Of a DNA stretch of 64,000 nucleotides, positions 23,641 to 35,240 are shown in pieces. Both the position numbers and the translations under genes were made by a program. The stretch spans positions 10,540,318-10,604,317 of the forward strand of contig NC_133301.1 of assembly GCF_005239225.2 (NCBI RefSeq). Direction: 5' to 3'. Each line of letters opens with the position of its first letter. The first letter of the stretch is position 1. The DNA comes from Populus alba. Its lineage: Eukaryota; Streptophyta; Magnoliopsida; Malpighiales; Salicaceae. Under the pieces are notes generated by a model. That model worked only from the letters and a program-made list of their open reading frames with translations, was not told the DNA's origin and did not search any database.

Positions 23641-23919
23641 GTTGATGTTGAATTGGGTTATGATATGAGAGGTTTTAATATTAATAATTGTGATGGTGTC
23701 GGTGGTCGAGTTGGTGCTAATGTTGGAGGTTTTGTTGTTGGTGTTGATATTGGTGCTAATATGGGTGGTCTTGCTGATGGTGATGATAATGGAGTTGAAA
23801 AAGGTGTTGGTTTTGATATGGCGTGGGTGGTGTTATAAGTGATGTTGATGCTACTATGTACAGTGATAGTAAGGATGATGAAGAGAAGGAAGATCAAGAC
23901 TATATCTTTTTTGTTTTAG

Positions 23920-24170
23920 GGGATTCAAAAAAGGTGGTAGGAGTATTTGTTCATTGTGATAATCGCTCTATAATTAGAAAGGCAAAAACTAGTATGTATA
24001 ATGGTAAATCTAGATATATTCATCAAAGATATAGTACCATTAAACACTTGTTCTCAAATGAAATTATTATTAACTATGTAAAGTTAAAGAAAAATATTAT
24101 GTATCCGTTAATCAAAAGTTTATCCAGAGAATTTGTGTATATAAAACCTTTAAAAATGAAAGAATGAAAT
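23920..24170 (+). pseudogene. Ty1/copia RNase H relic
   Basis: The frame encodes VHCDNRSIIRKAKTSMYNGK, then SRYIHQRYSTIKHLF and a short tail before the stop at 24165. This is the pattern of the copia RNase H C-terminus (HCDSQAAI...NGKSRHI...). The rest of the polyprotein is not recognisable. Sequence after the stop (CCATACCTAATTTACTAGAG) resembles the usual copia tail. An isolated, ancient fragment. Confidence 0.75.
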
Positions 24171-26230
24171 GGTTAATAACCATACCTAATTTACTAGAGA
24201 TCTCAACATCTATGTTTATATGAAAAATTAAGTTATATAACATTCTTAGCATAACTTGAAAATTATTATTTCCTGTTTATTTATATGATGAAAGTATTGC
24301 TAACTGTAACATGATAAATGGTGAATTGTGCTCTTAGTGATTTTCATATCTTGGTATACCAAGTGGAGTATAACATAATATTCTTAATGAAAGATCAGCT
24401 ATAATAGTGAGAAAGATTATCGTTTTTTTAAAAAGAAAATCTGAAAAAAGGTTGAATTCTCAAAAGTACTCATGAATCCAAGAGTTATTCAGAAACAAAA
24501 TGAACACAACGACGAAAATCAAATAAAATCATTATGTAGAGAGCTATGTGAATACTATTGTCTTGATTTATATAAAATTTTGAATAGTTTAAGACAACAC
24601 ATTTATTAGTTAGCCAAGTAAATATGATATTATTTCATTAAGAAATGTTTAAAGCCAAAAGCTACTTATCATGTTGTGTGATCCAACAAATCAATATCTT
24701 TTTACCAATCTTTAAGTTGTTTTTAAACTGATCAGATAATTTTCATTCATAAGGGTGATTATTGGAACTTCGTTTAAAACATGGTTAATAGATGTATTTG
24801 AGGTCAAATTAAAAGTGAGGTCCACTCACTTTTGAGGTTAAAACTTTATTAGAATTTAATCTATAATATAAGCTCTTTAACATATAATATTAACATAATT
24901 TAAACAATTATGGATGGATGAAAAATTGATCTCAAAGAACTCATGGTTGAGATATTTTGGAGAAACCTAAACTCTTTTAAAACTTGTATCCTACATAGGA
25001 GAAAAAAAAAAAAAAAAGCTTTGCTTGTTGTTTATATAGTGGGAAGGTGAAAAGTTAAAATTAGACAAAAAAAAACACCTAAATTTTAGAGGGGAGATAA
25101 CTTAAACAGAGTGAGATTTGAGATAAAACATAACCTAAACAGAATGAGATTTGAGATAAAATTCATGTACACATGCACAACTTAGCTCATACTCAGGATT
25201 GGGTAGGGACCAAGTTTGGGTTAAATGTAAAATAATTTATTAGGCTACAAAAGTTATTTATTGCAAACTTGAATTTAGGCTTTGGTTTAGTCTATAAATG
25301 ATTATTTTCTCCGGTCCATAGACTAAGCTTGATCAGTTTCATTTTTCTAGAACTGATTCTTCATAAACCTAGATAGTTTTGGATAGTTTTTGCATCTCTT
25401 TAAAACCAAAACTATTAGAATTAACTTCGGTATTATGATGGGTAATCAAAGCTAATTATGGATGAAATTTATTCTATATTAATTAAAATTAATTTTTACA
25501 AATTTTGGATCCGAAACTCACTATAAAAGGGGTTTTGCGATAAGAGTTTTTTTGCACTTTTTTTTTTCATATTTCTCAAACTCTTCACCACCTTATTTTT
25601 TAGTGTTTTCTTCTATGTTTTAAGCTTCATTTTCTTCCAGGTTCAGAGTTTAGGTTTGATTTTGTTGAGAGATACTTGGATTATATTTTCTTAATTTGTT
25701 GACGTTGTTTAAAAGTGATTCTAAACAAGATGATGTTGTTGAAATTTTGGAAAGCTTGTTGCAAATAGTAATAAAGTTTTAAAGATAAAATATTTATTCT
25801 AGAGTATTTCAACAAGTAATCTTTCTTTGATTTGTTTTAATAAGATATATTAGTATGCATGCTATGATCTTATTTCAATTTTTTTTATGGCTATTTGAAT
25901 ATATGGTTAATGTGCATACTAATATCTTTATATGTTTTGTATTGATTTGCAAGTTTGACATGGTGTGTTTGTACATATTTCACATATTTCTTATGCTCTC
26001 TAGTTTTAATTTGAATATTTAATTTAATTAGAATATTTATATCATGATAAACTAAATAATTCATTCTTGCTTATAGTTTTAAGAAGCATAAACAATAGAT
26101 TTTCCTTGTACATCTAATTGGTTTAGAACACTCTTGTTATTATAAACTAAACTTGCTGACTAATCTAGCCTAATATGTTATATTGTACATGGACTTCTAA
26201 TACTGCTAATCTTCTTCCAATACTCGTGAG
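24171..26230. other. AT-rich region, probable decayed retroelement remains
   Basis: No gene. The part next to the copia relic may be its decayed 3' end. A TATA-like CACTATAAAAGG at about 25520 followed by pyrimidine-rich leader-like sequence could be an old LTR promoter, but no matching second LTR is visible. Confidence 0.35.
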
Positions 26231-26232
26231 TG

Positions 26233-26239
26233 CATATAT

Positions 26240-26293
<54 letters not shown>

Positions 26294-26314
26294 CGCGCAC
26301 GCGCACGCGCACAT
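26233..26314. repeat. (AT)n plus alternating GC/CA tract
   Basis: About 58 bp of AT repeats (one slip at 26250) run directly into GTGCGCGCACGCGCACGCGC. The first half can extrude as a cruciform; the alternating purine-pyrimidine half is a Z-DNA-type sequence. Confidence 0.9.
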
Positions 26315-26624
26315 CAATAATACATATATTTTATTAGATAAAAAAAAAATTGATGACACAAAATCAACTAGGCACGACAACAACATATATTTGAGAAGAT
26401 AAGACTTTAATTAAGATTCTTGTTAAGTGTAGGATATATAGAATTCTTGTTACATGGAAAAAGGGAAAGGGAATTGAAATTGATTGTTTAAGAATTTGAT
26501 TGAAATGTGTAATATAATACGCTACTCCACTTTCTTATTACCTATAAATGATTGTTGGCAAGTATGCTGGTTTGTCAACAATATTAAAGTTTAAACAAAT
26601 ATTAATAGTATAGATAATATATAT

Positions 26625-26705
26625 TTTTTATTTTTTAAAAATTATTTTTAATATTACATATCAAAACAATCCAAAAACATTTTAAAAAATTAATTTTAAA
26701 TATTA
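26625..26705. repeat. Dispersed AT-rich repeat, copy 5
   Basis: TTTTTTAAAAATTATTTTTAATATTAC, ATCAAAACAATCCAAAAACAT-type words of the family, immediately left of TIR element copy B. Confidence 0.4.
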
Positions 26706-26725
26706 TTTTTCAAAATTTACCTAAA

Positions 26726-27679
26726 TAAGTGTGTATTTGGCGTTGTGGTTGCGTTTACAATAAAACACCGTTTATAAGTGTTTGGTTAGATATTAACCAC
26801 ACATGTATTATTGCGGGTCCCACCCAAAATTGAGGCTGGAACTCAATTTCTTGAAAAGCAATTTTGATTTGCTTTTAGGGGCGTGTTCTCCTCTCTCATT
26901 CATCGATAATGCAGATTTATTACTAGCTGGTCTTCGTCATTTTGTTTTAGTAAGAAGAGAACTCAAAACTTCTTAAAACCGCCGTGCAGGGTAGCTTGTT
27001 CTTTCGCTTCCCCTTCTTCTTTTTCTGCTGCATGGAGACACTCTCCACTGTTTATGGTCTGGACCTGGTCCAGCTCAAACCTAAATACATTGGACTAGGT
27101 CTGACCCATTACAATAAAAAAAAAATCCAACAAAATTTCTTAGATATTGTGTTTTATTAAAAAAAACTAGTGTTTAATATTATTCAATGGAAATATATAA
27201 TTACATTAGAAGGAGATCGCATGATGACGTAACATTTGCAGAATTTGATCGCAATCCTAATTTTGTTCCTAATGATATTTTACCTAATGTTGTTACATGC
27301 TCAAGAAGCCATGGAAACTGTAGTCCTTGTCGGATGGATTTTATACGTGATGGAATTGTATATAGTTTAATGGAACAATACAAAATAATTTATATAAAAT
27401 ATTGTTTATTTCATGATGTAATAACAATAATTAAATCTACAATATTTCAATTAAAAACTATCAATATTAATATGTCTTTTTTAGTTATTTTATAACCTTA
27501 ATTTGAAAAGCATTCTTAACCAAACATATTGAACTACTTTTTGTTCAACTTTAATTTCAACCACAGTTTTAACCAAACATATATTTTATCAAACCAGTCT
27601 CAATTAAAAGTGTTTTTTATAAAACAATTTTTTTCAAACCATAACTATAAAAACTATCATAATACCAGACACACTCTAA
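26726..27679 (-). repeat. Non-autonomous TIR element, copy B
   Basis: The left end reads AGTGTGTATTTGGCGTTGTGG. The right end, reversed, reads AGAGTGTGTCTGGTATTATG, giving imperfect terminal inverted repeats about 950 bp apart. Internal words match the inverted copy at 16235-16935. A short open frame at 27187-27495 shows no transposase motif, so the element is non-autonomous or that frame is chance. The superfamily is uncertain. Confidence 0.6.
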
Positions 27680-27877
27680 AAGATAATACCCAGCATTGAG
27701 TTTATTATAATATCCAGAGTTATATATTATAAAACAATTTTTTTCAAACCATATCATTCAATTATGACTTAAAAGAAAACTTAGCTAAGACGGACTTGAT
27801 GTTTTGTGTTATGCTCAGGTGCTATTTAAGATTTAACATGGTTCTCTGTATGTTATTTCCCCCTCGTCTGAGCTTAA

Positions 27878-28086
27878 GGTTGTGTTTAGAAATGTGGTGT
27901 AAAATATGTTTATAAAAATTTTGAATTTTTTTTTTGTTTAAAATAAATTTTTTTATATATTTTCAAATCGTTTTGATGTGCTGATATTAAAAATAATTTT
28001 TAAAAAATAAAAAAATTATTTTGATGTATTTCTAAGCGAAAAACACTTTGAACCATCACTGCTACGACAATTCCAAACTTGCTCTA
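27878..28086. repeat. Dispersed AT-rich MITE-like repeat, copy 6
   Basis: The fullest copy of the family: AAGGTTGTGTTTAGAAATGTGG at the left and CAATTCCAAACTTGCTCT at the right, partly inverted, around the core TTTTGATGTGCTGATATTAAAAATAA and AAAATTATTTTGATGTATTTC. Confidence 0.55.
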
Positions 28087-30024
28087 AATAGCTTAATTGT
28101 TGTTATTCATTAAATAATGTTATGTGACAGAACTAATTACTATCAAGTTTTTTATTATTTATATTTTCAGATTTCTTCATTATTTTGATTGATGAATCAA
28201 AAGTTATCCACTGTATTTTATAAATATTGCATACTAAATAAATATAATATAAGTTTCTTAGAAACTATTTGCGTATTAGATTGAACTAAATTGTTTAAGT
28301 AATAGCCTTATAATAATAGTTTTAAGTTCCAAATATTTAAATAAATAAATAAATAACAATTCTTACAATTCTTGGTCATTAAAATTCTTACAAATATTCC
28401 AGAGATTAAAAAAAACTAATTATTTTTTTTTAAATTAAACTTTTGAATATAATTAAGGAATTAAAAACTCAAAATGCTCAAATAACAAAATTAAAAAAAT
28501 TCTAAGCCACTAAAGCTCTCTAAAAATTATTCTTGTAAGAAATTATTTTGAAGATGTTAAACAAATAATAAGATTACAAAACAACACAAATATTGAAATT
28601 AAAGAAATCGTAAACAAATAAAAAAACCCTCTAATATTCGCAGCCATTAAATTCTATTTTAAAAAATTTCCAAAAATATTTAAGATAAAAAGGTAGAAAC
28701 TTATCAAAAAATTAAAAAATTTAATAACATTTTCGAATAATTTTTTAATTTTGTCAAATTAAATTTTAATTTTATGAAAAAGGCATTTCAAATAATTTTT
28801 TTTTAATTTTTTTTTTCAAGTGTTTCTATTTCATAAATGAATTACATGGTTCAACACAAACATCATTCATCGCACTTCCTGAAATTAACAGCCTACGAAA
28901 TTGAGATTTACATCACTTTATTATACATACAAAACTACTTGTTTATGGAGCTTGGTGCCGAAAATAATACGGATCCTTTAATGTGTACGAACACATTACT
29001 TGGAATAAGATCCTTTTTCTTCATTTTTTTTTCTTGTATTTGGAAAATTTATTAATAAATTAAATATTTGATAATTTCTCAAAAAATAAGTAATGAATAT
29101 TACTTTATAATTTTAATATCTTATCTTCTGTTTTGATATCAAAGATGACATGAACATCACCATTTTTCATTACAAATCCTCTATGTAATTTCAAAGTTTT
29201 CAATTGTTAAGTTTGAATTTATAAATAATTTGTTTTAAAAAATTATTGTTTTGATGTATTTTTAAGTAAAAATTATTTTAAAAAGTAATTTTTACTGTTA
29301 TAAATAACTTGTTTTAAAAAATCATTTGAAGGAAAATATATGGATTATGATTAAAAAAAAAGCAATTTAATTTCAGATTTTACTTCAATGAAGTTGTGTT
29401 GCTACTCAGTATTCTTACACGTACTTTAAAAATAAAGACATTGGGATGACATGATGAGCAAAAAAACAAAAAAACAAAAGACAATATCACTTTTATAAGA
29501 GGATGATAAAAGCCAATGAGTTTAAATACCAAAAACTGTTTAGCTATATTTCTAATTTCTTTATTTTAATAAAGAAAAACTAACTTAGTAGAGGTAAAAA
29601 GCAATCTCGCAAATCAAATAGAATATAGAGTTTCTTACTTGGCTTTAATAGATTAGAAAAAAAGAAAGAATTTAAAGTAATGTAATTTAGATAAAATATA
29701 AGAAAGCTATAAACAAGTAGAAGAAAAATCTATAAATAAAAGTAAGAAAAAGAAAAACTATAAATAAATAATAAATTATAGAAAGAAATTATGTATATGA
29801 GGTTGATTTTCAATAATTGAATTACCTATTTATAATGTTATATAATTTAAATGAATATTCATTTATAGTGTAAATAAAAATTAAATACACTTTTAAATAT
29901 GTAGGTTATGCTTTTCCAACTTTATATCTTATAATATGAGTATTTGTGTATTTATCTTTGAGGATAAAGTTAAATCAATAGATGTTTGGAACGACTTCAA
30001 TATTAATATTCATGTTTATTTTTA
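28087..30024. other. AT-rich intergenic region
   Basis: Nothing gene-like. Contains a (TAAA)n tract at about 28338-28358 and a partial AT-rich repeat copy around 29220-29290. Confidence 0.5.
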
Positions 30025-30200
30025 TGTTTTAAAAGTATTTTTGAAAAAAACTTAAATTTTTTACTTCAAATTAATATGTTTTTGGTATTTTTAGATCCTT
30101 TTGATATGCTGATGCTAAAAAATAATTTTTTTTGTTTAAAAAATTATTTTGATGCATTTTCAAGTAAAAAATATTTTGAAAAGCAATTTCCACTATACTT
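30025..30200. repeat. Dispersed AT-rich repeat, copy 7
   Basis: TTTGATATGCTGATGCTAAAAAATAA and AAAAATTATTTTGATGCATTTTC words. It lies a few hundred bases upstream of the TIM17 start. Confidence 0.5.
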
Positions 30201-30411
30201 TCAAATACCCCTTAAGTAATTTTATTTAAAATCTTCAACATAAAATTGAAATCATTAGTTTGGATTCATAATATTTATTTTTGAAAAATGTTTTAAATCT
30301 AAAGTAGGCAGCATAAAAGCGGCCGACAAAACAGACCGAAATACAAGAGGAAATATCCCGGTTTCAAGGACACTCTCGTAAAATCAATCCTTTTCCAACC
30401 CTCCTTCAAGC

Positions 30412-30441
30412 TAAATAATAAAACGATAAATAATAAAACGA
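30412..30441 (+). repeat. 15-bp perfect tandem duplication upstream of TIM17
   Basis: The unit TAAATAATAAAACGA occurs twice back to back about 70 bp before the ATG, in the presumed 5' UTR or core promoter. Confidence 0.85.
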
Positions 30442-30513
30442 TCCACCGCTTTCTCTTTTCTTCTTACTCGAATAACCTAACAAAGCCTCCTCTCTAATAA
30501 TCAAATCGCCGAT

Positions 30514-31182
30514 ATGGGAACACCTGAAACTTCTCGAGAGCCGTGTCCTGATCGTATTCTCGATGATATTGGCGGCGCTTTCGGCATGGGAGCCGTCGGC
30601 GGCTCCGTTTTCCACTTCATCAAAGGCGTCCACAGCTCTCCAACCGGTACAAGGCTTATCGGGGGAACTCAGGCCGTTCGCATGAACGCTCCGCGTGTTG
30701 GTGGTAGCTTTGCCGTCTGGGGAGGCCTCTTCTCCGCCTTTGACTGCTCAATGGTTTACCTCCGGCAGAAGGAAGATCCATGGAACTCAATCATAGCTGG
30801 CGCTTCCACCGGTGGCTTCCTATCCATGCGGCAAGGACTTGGCGCGTCGGCTCGCTCGGCTATGTTTGGTGGCGTGTTACTGGCTTTGATTGAAGGAGCT
30901 GGGATTATGCTGAATAAGGTAATGAGTGCTCAACAGGATATGCCTGTTATTATTGAAGATCCTGTTCCTGCTATGGCCGGTGGGCCTGGTTTTCCTATGG
31001 GCCAGCCCCACGCCCAGGCCCAAGAGGGTGCATCTGTGAGTGGTTCGGAGTCGGGTTCGTGGTTCGGTGGGTGGTTTGGAGGAGGGAAGAAGAAGGAATC
31101 AGAGGCGAGTAGTAGTGGAAGCAAGACCGAGATTTTAGAGAGTTTTGATGCTCCACCAGTACCAAATTTTGAATACAAGTAA
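30514..31182 (+). CDS. TIM17: TIM17, mitochondrial inner-membrane import translocase subunit
   Basis: Intronless 222-residue protein, with the start supported by the [22 protein letters not shown]-terminus typical of plant TIM17. Four membrane helices cover about residues 18-135. The signature is present: [19 protein letters not shown], then [40 protein letters not shown] and [12 protein letters not shown]17 is a core subunit of the TIM23 complex that moves presequence proteins into or across the inner membrane. The C-terminal tail (about 150-222) is Gly/Ser-rich with [11 protein letters not shown] and ends in PNFEYK; plant TIM17 carries such an extension, reported to reach the outer membrane. 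A conserved, apparently functional gene. Confidence 0.96.
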   Translation: MGTPETSREPCPDRILDDIGGAFGMGAVGGSVFHFIKGVHSSPTGTRLIGGTQAVRMNAPRVGGSFAVWGGLFSAFDCSMVYLRQKEDPWNSIIAGASTGGFLSMRQGLGASARSAMFGGVLLALIEGAGIMLNKVMSAQQDMPVIIEDPVPAMAGGPGFPMGQPHAQAQEGASVSGSESGSWFGGWFGGGKKKESEASSSGSKTEILESFDAPPVPNFEYK

Positions 31183-33609
31183 CAAAAAAATGAAAAGGAT
31201 GAGCTTGTTCAGGGTTCTATCAACTTGTTATTAGGAGGTAAAAGATTTTGGAACTTGCGAAGGTCCAAACTTGCTGTACTGGATTGTTGTCCGCTTTAAA
31301 TCTAATTTCTCTGTTTGGATTATGAAACAGAGTTGCATCAATGTATAATAATTCACTGCCAATTTTGTATTTTTTTTCTAAGTTTTTGTTGTTGAGATTA
31401 ACAGTTTTCTGCTGGATGATTATTCTCAATGTCAATGGTTTAGCTATGGGAAATAGTATCTCAATGTCATGAGGCAAAGCTCTGGCTTGTTGAAATTTGG
31501 TTTTACAATAACAGTCTGTATTTGGCTGTGCCTTTATCTTTTAATGTTATTGGCTACTGAAAGATTTTGTGCTGAGTGTTTGAATTTGATATTCTTATGT
31601 TTACTTCAATTAGTAGTGCGTTCTTTTGTAGCTTCATCTTGTGCCTTTGCAGTGGATCTTAAGGGTCTGCTTCTTTGCCAAGTTGGTAGGGATATGCGGA
31701 TTGGAATTTACTCTCTCTGTTTTTTTTTAGCTCAGGGCTTCATTGACCCTGTACGAATTCATGATTTTTTTGTGCCTTCTCCTTGTATATGTATTTGTTT
31801 GTTGGGTTTCTTGTCTATGCATTTGTTCTTGGCCACATTGAATATAAACTGGTATTGTTGCTCATCTTTCGAGTCTCGTCCTCTTCAGTCATGGAAAACT
31901 AGCGATTTACCAACAGCAGTAAATGAACATGTTTATTTGTTTTGTGCTCATTGAAATTGCTTGCATTAGGAAAAGCAAGATGGAGAAAAGGGTGAGGGGA
32001 AGACGAGTTGTTTGAGCCACCAAATATAGCTGGAGATACAATATGTTGAGAATGAACGGCGTTTACTTTAGCTAGCTAGTTGTGCTAATTTATTGACCAC
32101 AGCAGTCGGAAAATTGGGCAGCTCCTATTCATACTCCTGTAAAGATTACTTTATACTTGACATTACCTGTTACCTGATTCATTGTTGCTGCCCCATTTGT
32201 GTTAATTCTAGGTGGAGGAAAAGGGATGTGTTGTTGACTGCGTTTCCTTTTGATGGGTTTGCAATTGTTAGTATACCAAAAGAAATAGGATTCATAACCC
32301 TCTTAGCAGAATTCATTTGCGTTAATGTCATTTTATTGCCTGTATTATAGCTACTTGGTTACTGAGAATAAGTTGGTATGATTGCTCCTCTCTATGTTGG
32401 TCTACTTCTGCATGTGTTCTGATAATTTTTTTTTACCAATATTTGTTTGTTGAATGATGCAATCGATGCCCTTGTTTTTCTTCCACGCTGCAAGACAAAT
32501 TCAGGCTATATGGAGCCGTAAATATGCACCGTTGGTGCAGGCTTTTCTCCCAAAATTGTGCCATGTTGGTAAATTTGAACATATGTTTTATTTGTGATAT
32601 CCATAAATATATATAGTCCAGTGTTTTATACTCGAATGTTGAAGAGTTCTCCTGCTGATTTTGAAACCCTCACTGGTTCATTGCTATTTATTCAGTGATG
32701 CGATTCTCATATCCTCCACTGCAATCTGTTTCCTTGCGCATCATTCTGAACTCGAGTCTAGTTCGGCTGCCGCCGCCGCCGCCGCGCCTGTGTTTTTTGT
32801 CTATTTTCCTCTCTTTCATAACACAGATGATTTCTTCATATAATTTTTTTTTATGGGTCTATTTAGTTTACAGCTCATATGATATCTATCTATATTTAGT
32901 TCTTCATCTCCTAGTATCTTAACTTATAAAATAATTATTTTTTTTATATATAAAAAATATAATATGGATTAGTCTCAAACAACTTTCATCAATATATTCA
33001 ATTTTAATAGATCATTAATAAAAAATATTTAAAAACAATGCTTTGTTAGAATATAAATTTCATAATTTATAAGTTTATAATGAAATCATAAAAATATTCA
33101 TAAAATTTTTAATTTCATAATATGTGTTAATCTTAATAATTTTTATTTATGTTAATTTTATAACAACTTTATAATTTTCTTTACAAAGTATTTTTTGTCT
33201 CAAAAACTTTATCTTTATTTTAGATTTATTAATCAAATATTAAATTAATTAAATATTTTATGAATATAAAAATAAATAAACCTTTATTAAAATTAATATA
33301 TTTCTATAAATAAAATCAATATCATATATAACCAATCAAATCAAAAGCATATATACTAAACATCATTTTCCTTAAAGAGTTTTGTCTATATTTACCTCTT
33401 TATTTTTTCTTAAGAACGAGAATTTTTTTTTATTTCATTTATGTTGTTGTCGGCTTTCAAAGATTTTCATAAAATATTTTTTTTAATCAAACTTCATATA
33501 ATAATTTAATTGACAAAAACATACTTTGTTTTAATTTTTTTTTTTTAAAAACAAACACAGTAAAACATGTAAATATTTTAAGTATAACAAATGCCTTTTA
33601 ATTAAGAGT
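31183..33609. other. TIM17 3' flank and AT-rich spacer
   Basis: Sequence at 31183-32900 is T-rich but not extremely AT-rich. It contains open frames of up to 161 codons (31469-31954) lacking recognisable domains and plausible codon use, so it is treated as 3' UTR or non-coding. Sequence after 32900 is AT-rich with no feature. Confidence 0.45.
32767..32786. repeat. (GCC)n triplet repeat
   Basis: Six GCC units in an otherwise T-rich stretch. Confidence 0.85.
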
Positions 33610-33735
33610 TGTTTTTTACATTTAAAAAGTGTTTTTAAATTTTTTTATTTTAAATTAATTGTTTTTGAATTGTTTTAATATATTAATATTAAAAATAATT
33701 TTAATTTTTTTTTAAATATATTTTAAAAACAAAAA
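33610..33735. repeat. Dispersed AT-rich repeat, copy 8
   Basis: TTTTTGAATTGTTTTAATATATTAATATTAAAAATAATTTT words of the family, ending about 190 bp upstream of the dehydrogenase start. Confidence 0.4.
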
Positions 33736-33924
33736 AAATAATCCAAACCAAATCCAGTCCAAAAATTTCTCTGATGTATATAGCCGAAGACAAAAACACA
33801 TTAAGCCGGCCCAATGTAACTGTACTGTCCTGTCCAAAAAGCCCCCAAAACTAAACAGATTTACAGATCATGGACAGATATCATGACCAGATATTATAGA
33901 CATTTTGATATTCGAGGACATGCG

Positions 33925-34926
33925 ATGCGACTGTCACTCTTACTTCCACACGCTCTTCACTGTAACTCTCACAGCCTTCCCCTCTCCTCTCTCCCACTAC
34001 TCCACCGCACCATGGCCGCCGCCGCCACCGCCAACTTCGAGTCCTTAAGCCCATCAAACACGCGCGTGGGTTGGATCGGAACTGGTGTCATGGGCCGCTC
34101 CATGTGCGGCCATCTAATAAAAGCTGGTTACAAAGTCACCGTCTTCAACCGGACCCTTTCAAAGGCCCAACCCTTAATCGACATGGGAGCTCGCCTGGCT
34201 CAATCACCTCTCGCTGTCGCTTCCCAATCCGACGTCGTCTTCTCCATCGTCGGCTTTCCCTCCGACGTCCGCAGCGTCCTCCTTGACTCCACTTCCGGCG
34301 CCCTCCCAGGACTCCGCCCCGGCGGCGTCCTCGTCGACCATGACCAACATCTGAAACCCTCCCTAGCCGCGGAGATTTCAGCAGCCGCCACTATAAAGGA
34401 CTGCCACTCCGTTGACGCCCCCGTATCCGGAGGCGACCGCGGCGCCAAGAACGGTAGCCTCGCAATTTTCGCAGGAGGAGATAAAACAGTCATCGAGAGG
34501 CTAAGTCCCCTATTTGCCCTCATGGGGAGGGTTAATTACATGGGTGCCCCCGGGAAAGGTCAATTTCGCAAAATTGGCAAAATCAGAATAACGATAGCAT
34601 CAACAATGGTTGGATTAGTAGAGGGAATTATTTATGCCCATAAAGCTGGATTAAATGTTGAATCTTATTTAAATGCAATCTCAACCGGGGCAGCAGGGTC
34701 AAAGTCACTTGATTTATATGGGAGTAGAATTTTAAAGAGGGATTTCGAAGCTGGATTTTATGTCAATCATTTTGTGAAAGATTTAGGGATTTGTTTGAAG
34801 GAGTGTCAAAATATGGGACTTGCTTTGCCAGGATTAGCTCTGGCCCAGCAGCTTTATTTGTCTCTTAAGGCTCATGGTGAAGGGAAATTTAGGTATCAAG
34901 TTTATTTTGGCTCTGGAGAGGCTTAA
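33925..34926 (+). CDS. 3-hydroxyisobutyrate dehydrogenase-like (beta-hydroxyacid dehydrogenase), indel-disturbed
   Basis: Single-exon frame; possible starts are 33883, 33925 and 34012 (MAAAATANF, the position matching most relatives). The sequence 5' of 34012 could be a mitochondrial presequence. The Rossmann NAD(P) motif GWIGTGVMG is near the start, followed by HLIKAGYKVTVFNRT, the substrate-binding block DAPVSGGDRGAKNG, and GKGQF..K with the catalytic lysine region. The C-terminal helical domain includes STGAAGSKSLDLYG and FVKDLGICLKECQ. It is most like Arabidopsis At4g29120. Three spots look shifted by single-base indels: VDHDQHLKP where VDMTTSEP is expected (34339-34368), FRKIGKIRITIAS where FAKLANQITIAS is expected, and the C-terminus after GEGK. 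The normal stop is probably near 34976. Either sequence errors or incipient decay. Confidence 0.85.
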   Translation: MRLSLLLPHALHCNSHSLPLSSLPLLHRTMAAAATANFESLSPSNTRVGWIGTGVMGRSMCGHLIKAGYKVTVFNRTLSKAQPLIDMGARLAQSPLAVASQSDVVFSIVGFPSDVRSVLLDSTSGALPGLRPGGVLVDHDQHLKPSLAAEISAAATIKDCHSVDAPVSGGDRGAKNGSLAIFAGGDKTVIERLSPLFALMGRVNYMGAPGKGQFRKIGKIRITIASTMVGLVEGIIYAHKAGLNVESYLNAISTGAAGSKSLDLYGSRILKRDFEAGFYVNHFVKDLGICLKECQNMGLALPGLALAQQLYLSLKAHGEGKFRYQVYFGSGEA

Positions 34927-35240
34927 TAATGTTTCTCTTGAGAATTTGGCTTCTTCCATTTCGGCTGCGAATTAGACCGGTAACATTATTGAGGTGTGAG
35001 GAATAATTGTAACTACTACATAGTCTTTGTTATGAGTGTTTGGATTATGATGTTTTACAATGTGCTCTTTTGAAACTCTGCTATACTGTTATACTGGTTG
35101 GCATATGATGTTTGTAGAAATGTGTTTTTCGGGTTCTGTACTCCCCTGCTTTTAGAAACTAGGAAACCTGGCTTGGTGAATGTCAGGTTTTGCTTAGAAT
35201 TTTGCTATGTTTTATCATGCCCTTGACAAGCTGTTATCAG
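34927..35240 (+). other. 3' coding tail and 3' UTR of the dehydrogenase gene (duplicated at 40079)
   Basis: The continuation ALERLNN...SAAN lies in another frame through about 34976. The following UTR (GGTAACATTATTGAGGTGTG onward) recurs almost unchanged at 40235-40505, so the duplicated block spans exon and UTR. Confidence 0.75.

Noticed and set aside
23653..23838. Gly/Asp-rich frame and Pro/Thr-rich antisense frame as a cell-wall-like protein
   Set aside because: Produced by imperfect GGT/GTT/GAT repeats; no signal peptide, no continuity with a gene.
27187..27495. 102-codon frame inside TIR element copy B as a transposase
   Set aside because: No DDE/D, zinc finger or hAT dimerisation motif; probably chance.
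31469..31954. 161-codon open frame downstream of TIM17
   Set aside because: Cys/Phe/Leu-rich translation of T-rich DNA with no recognisable motif; more likely 3' flank.
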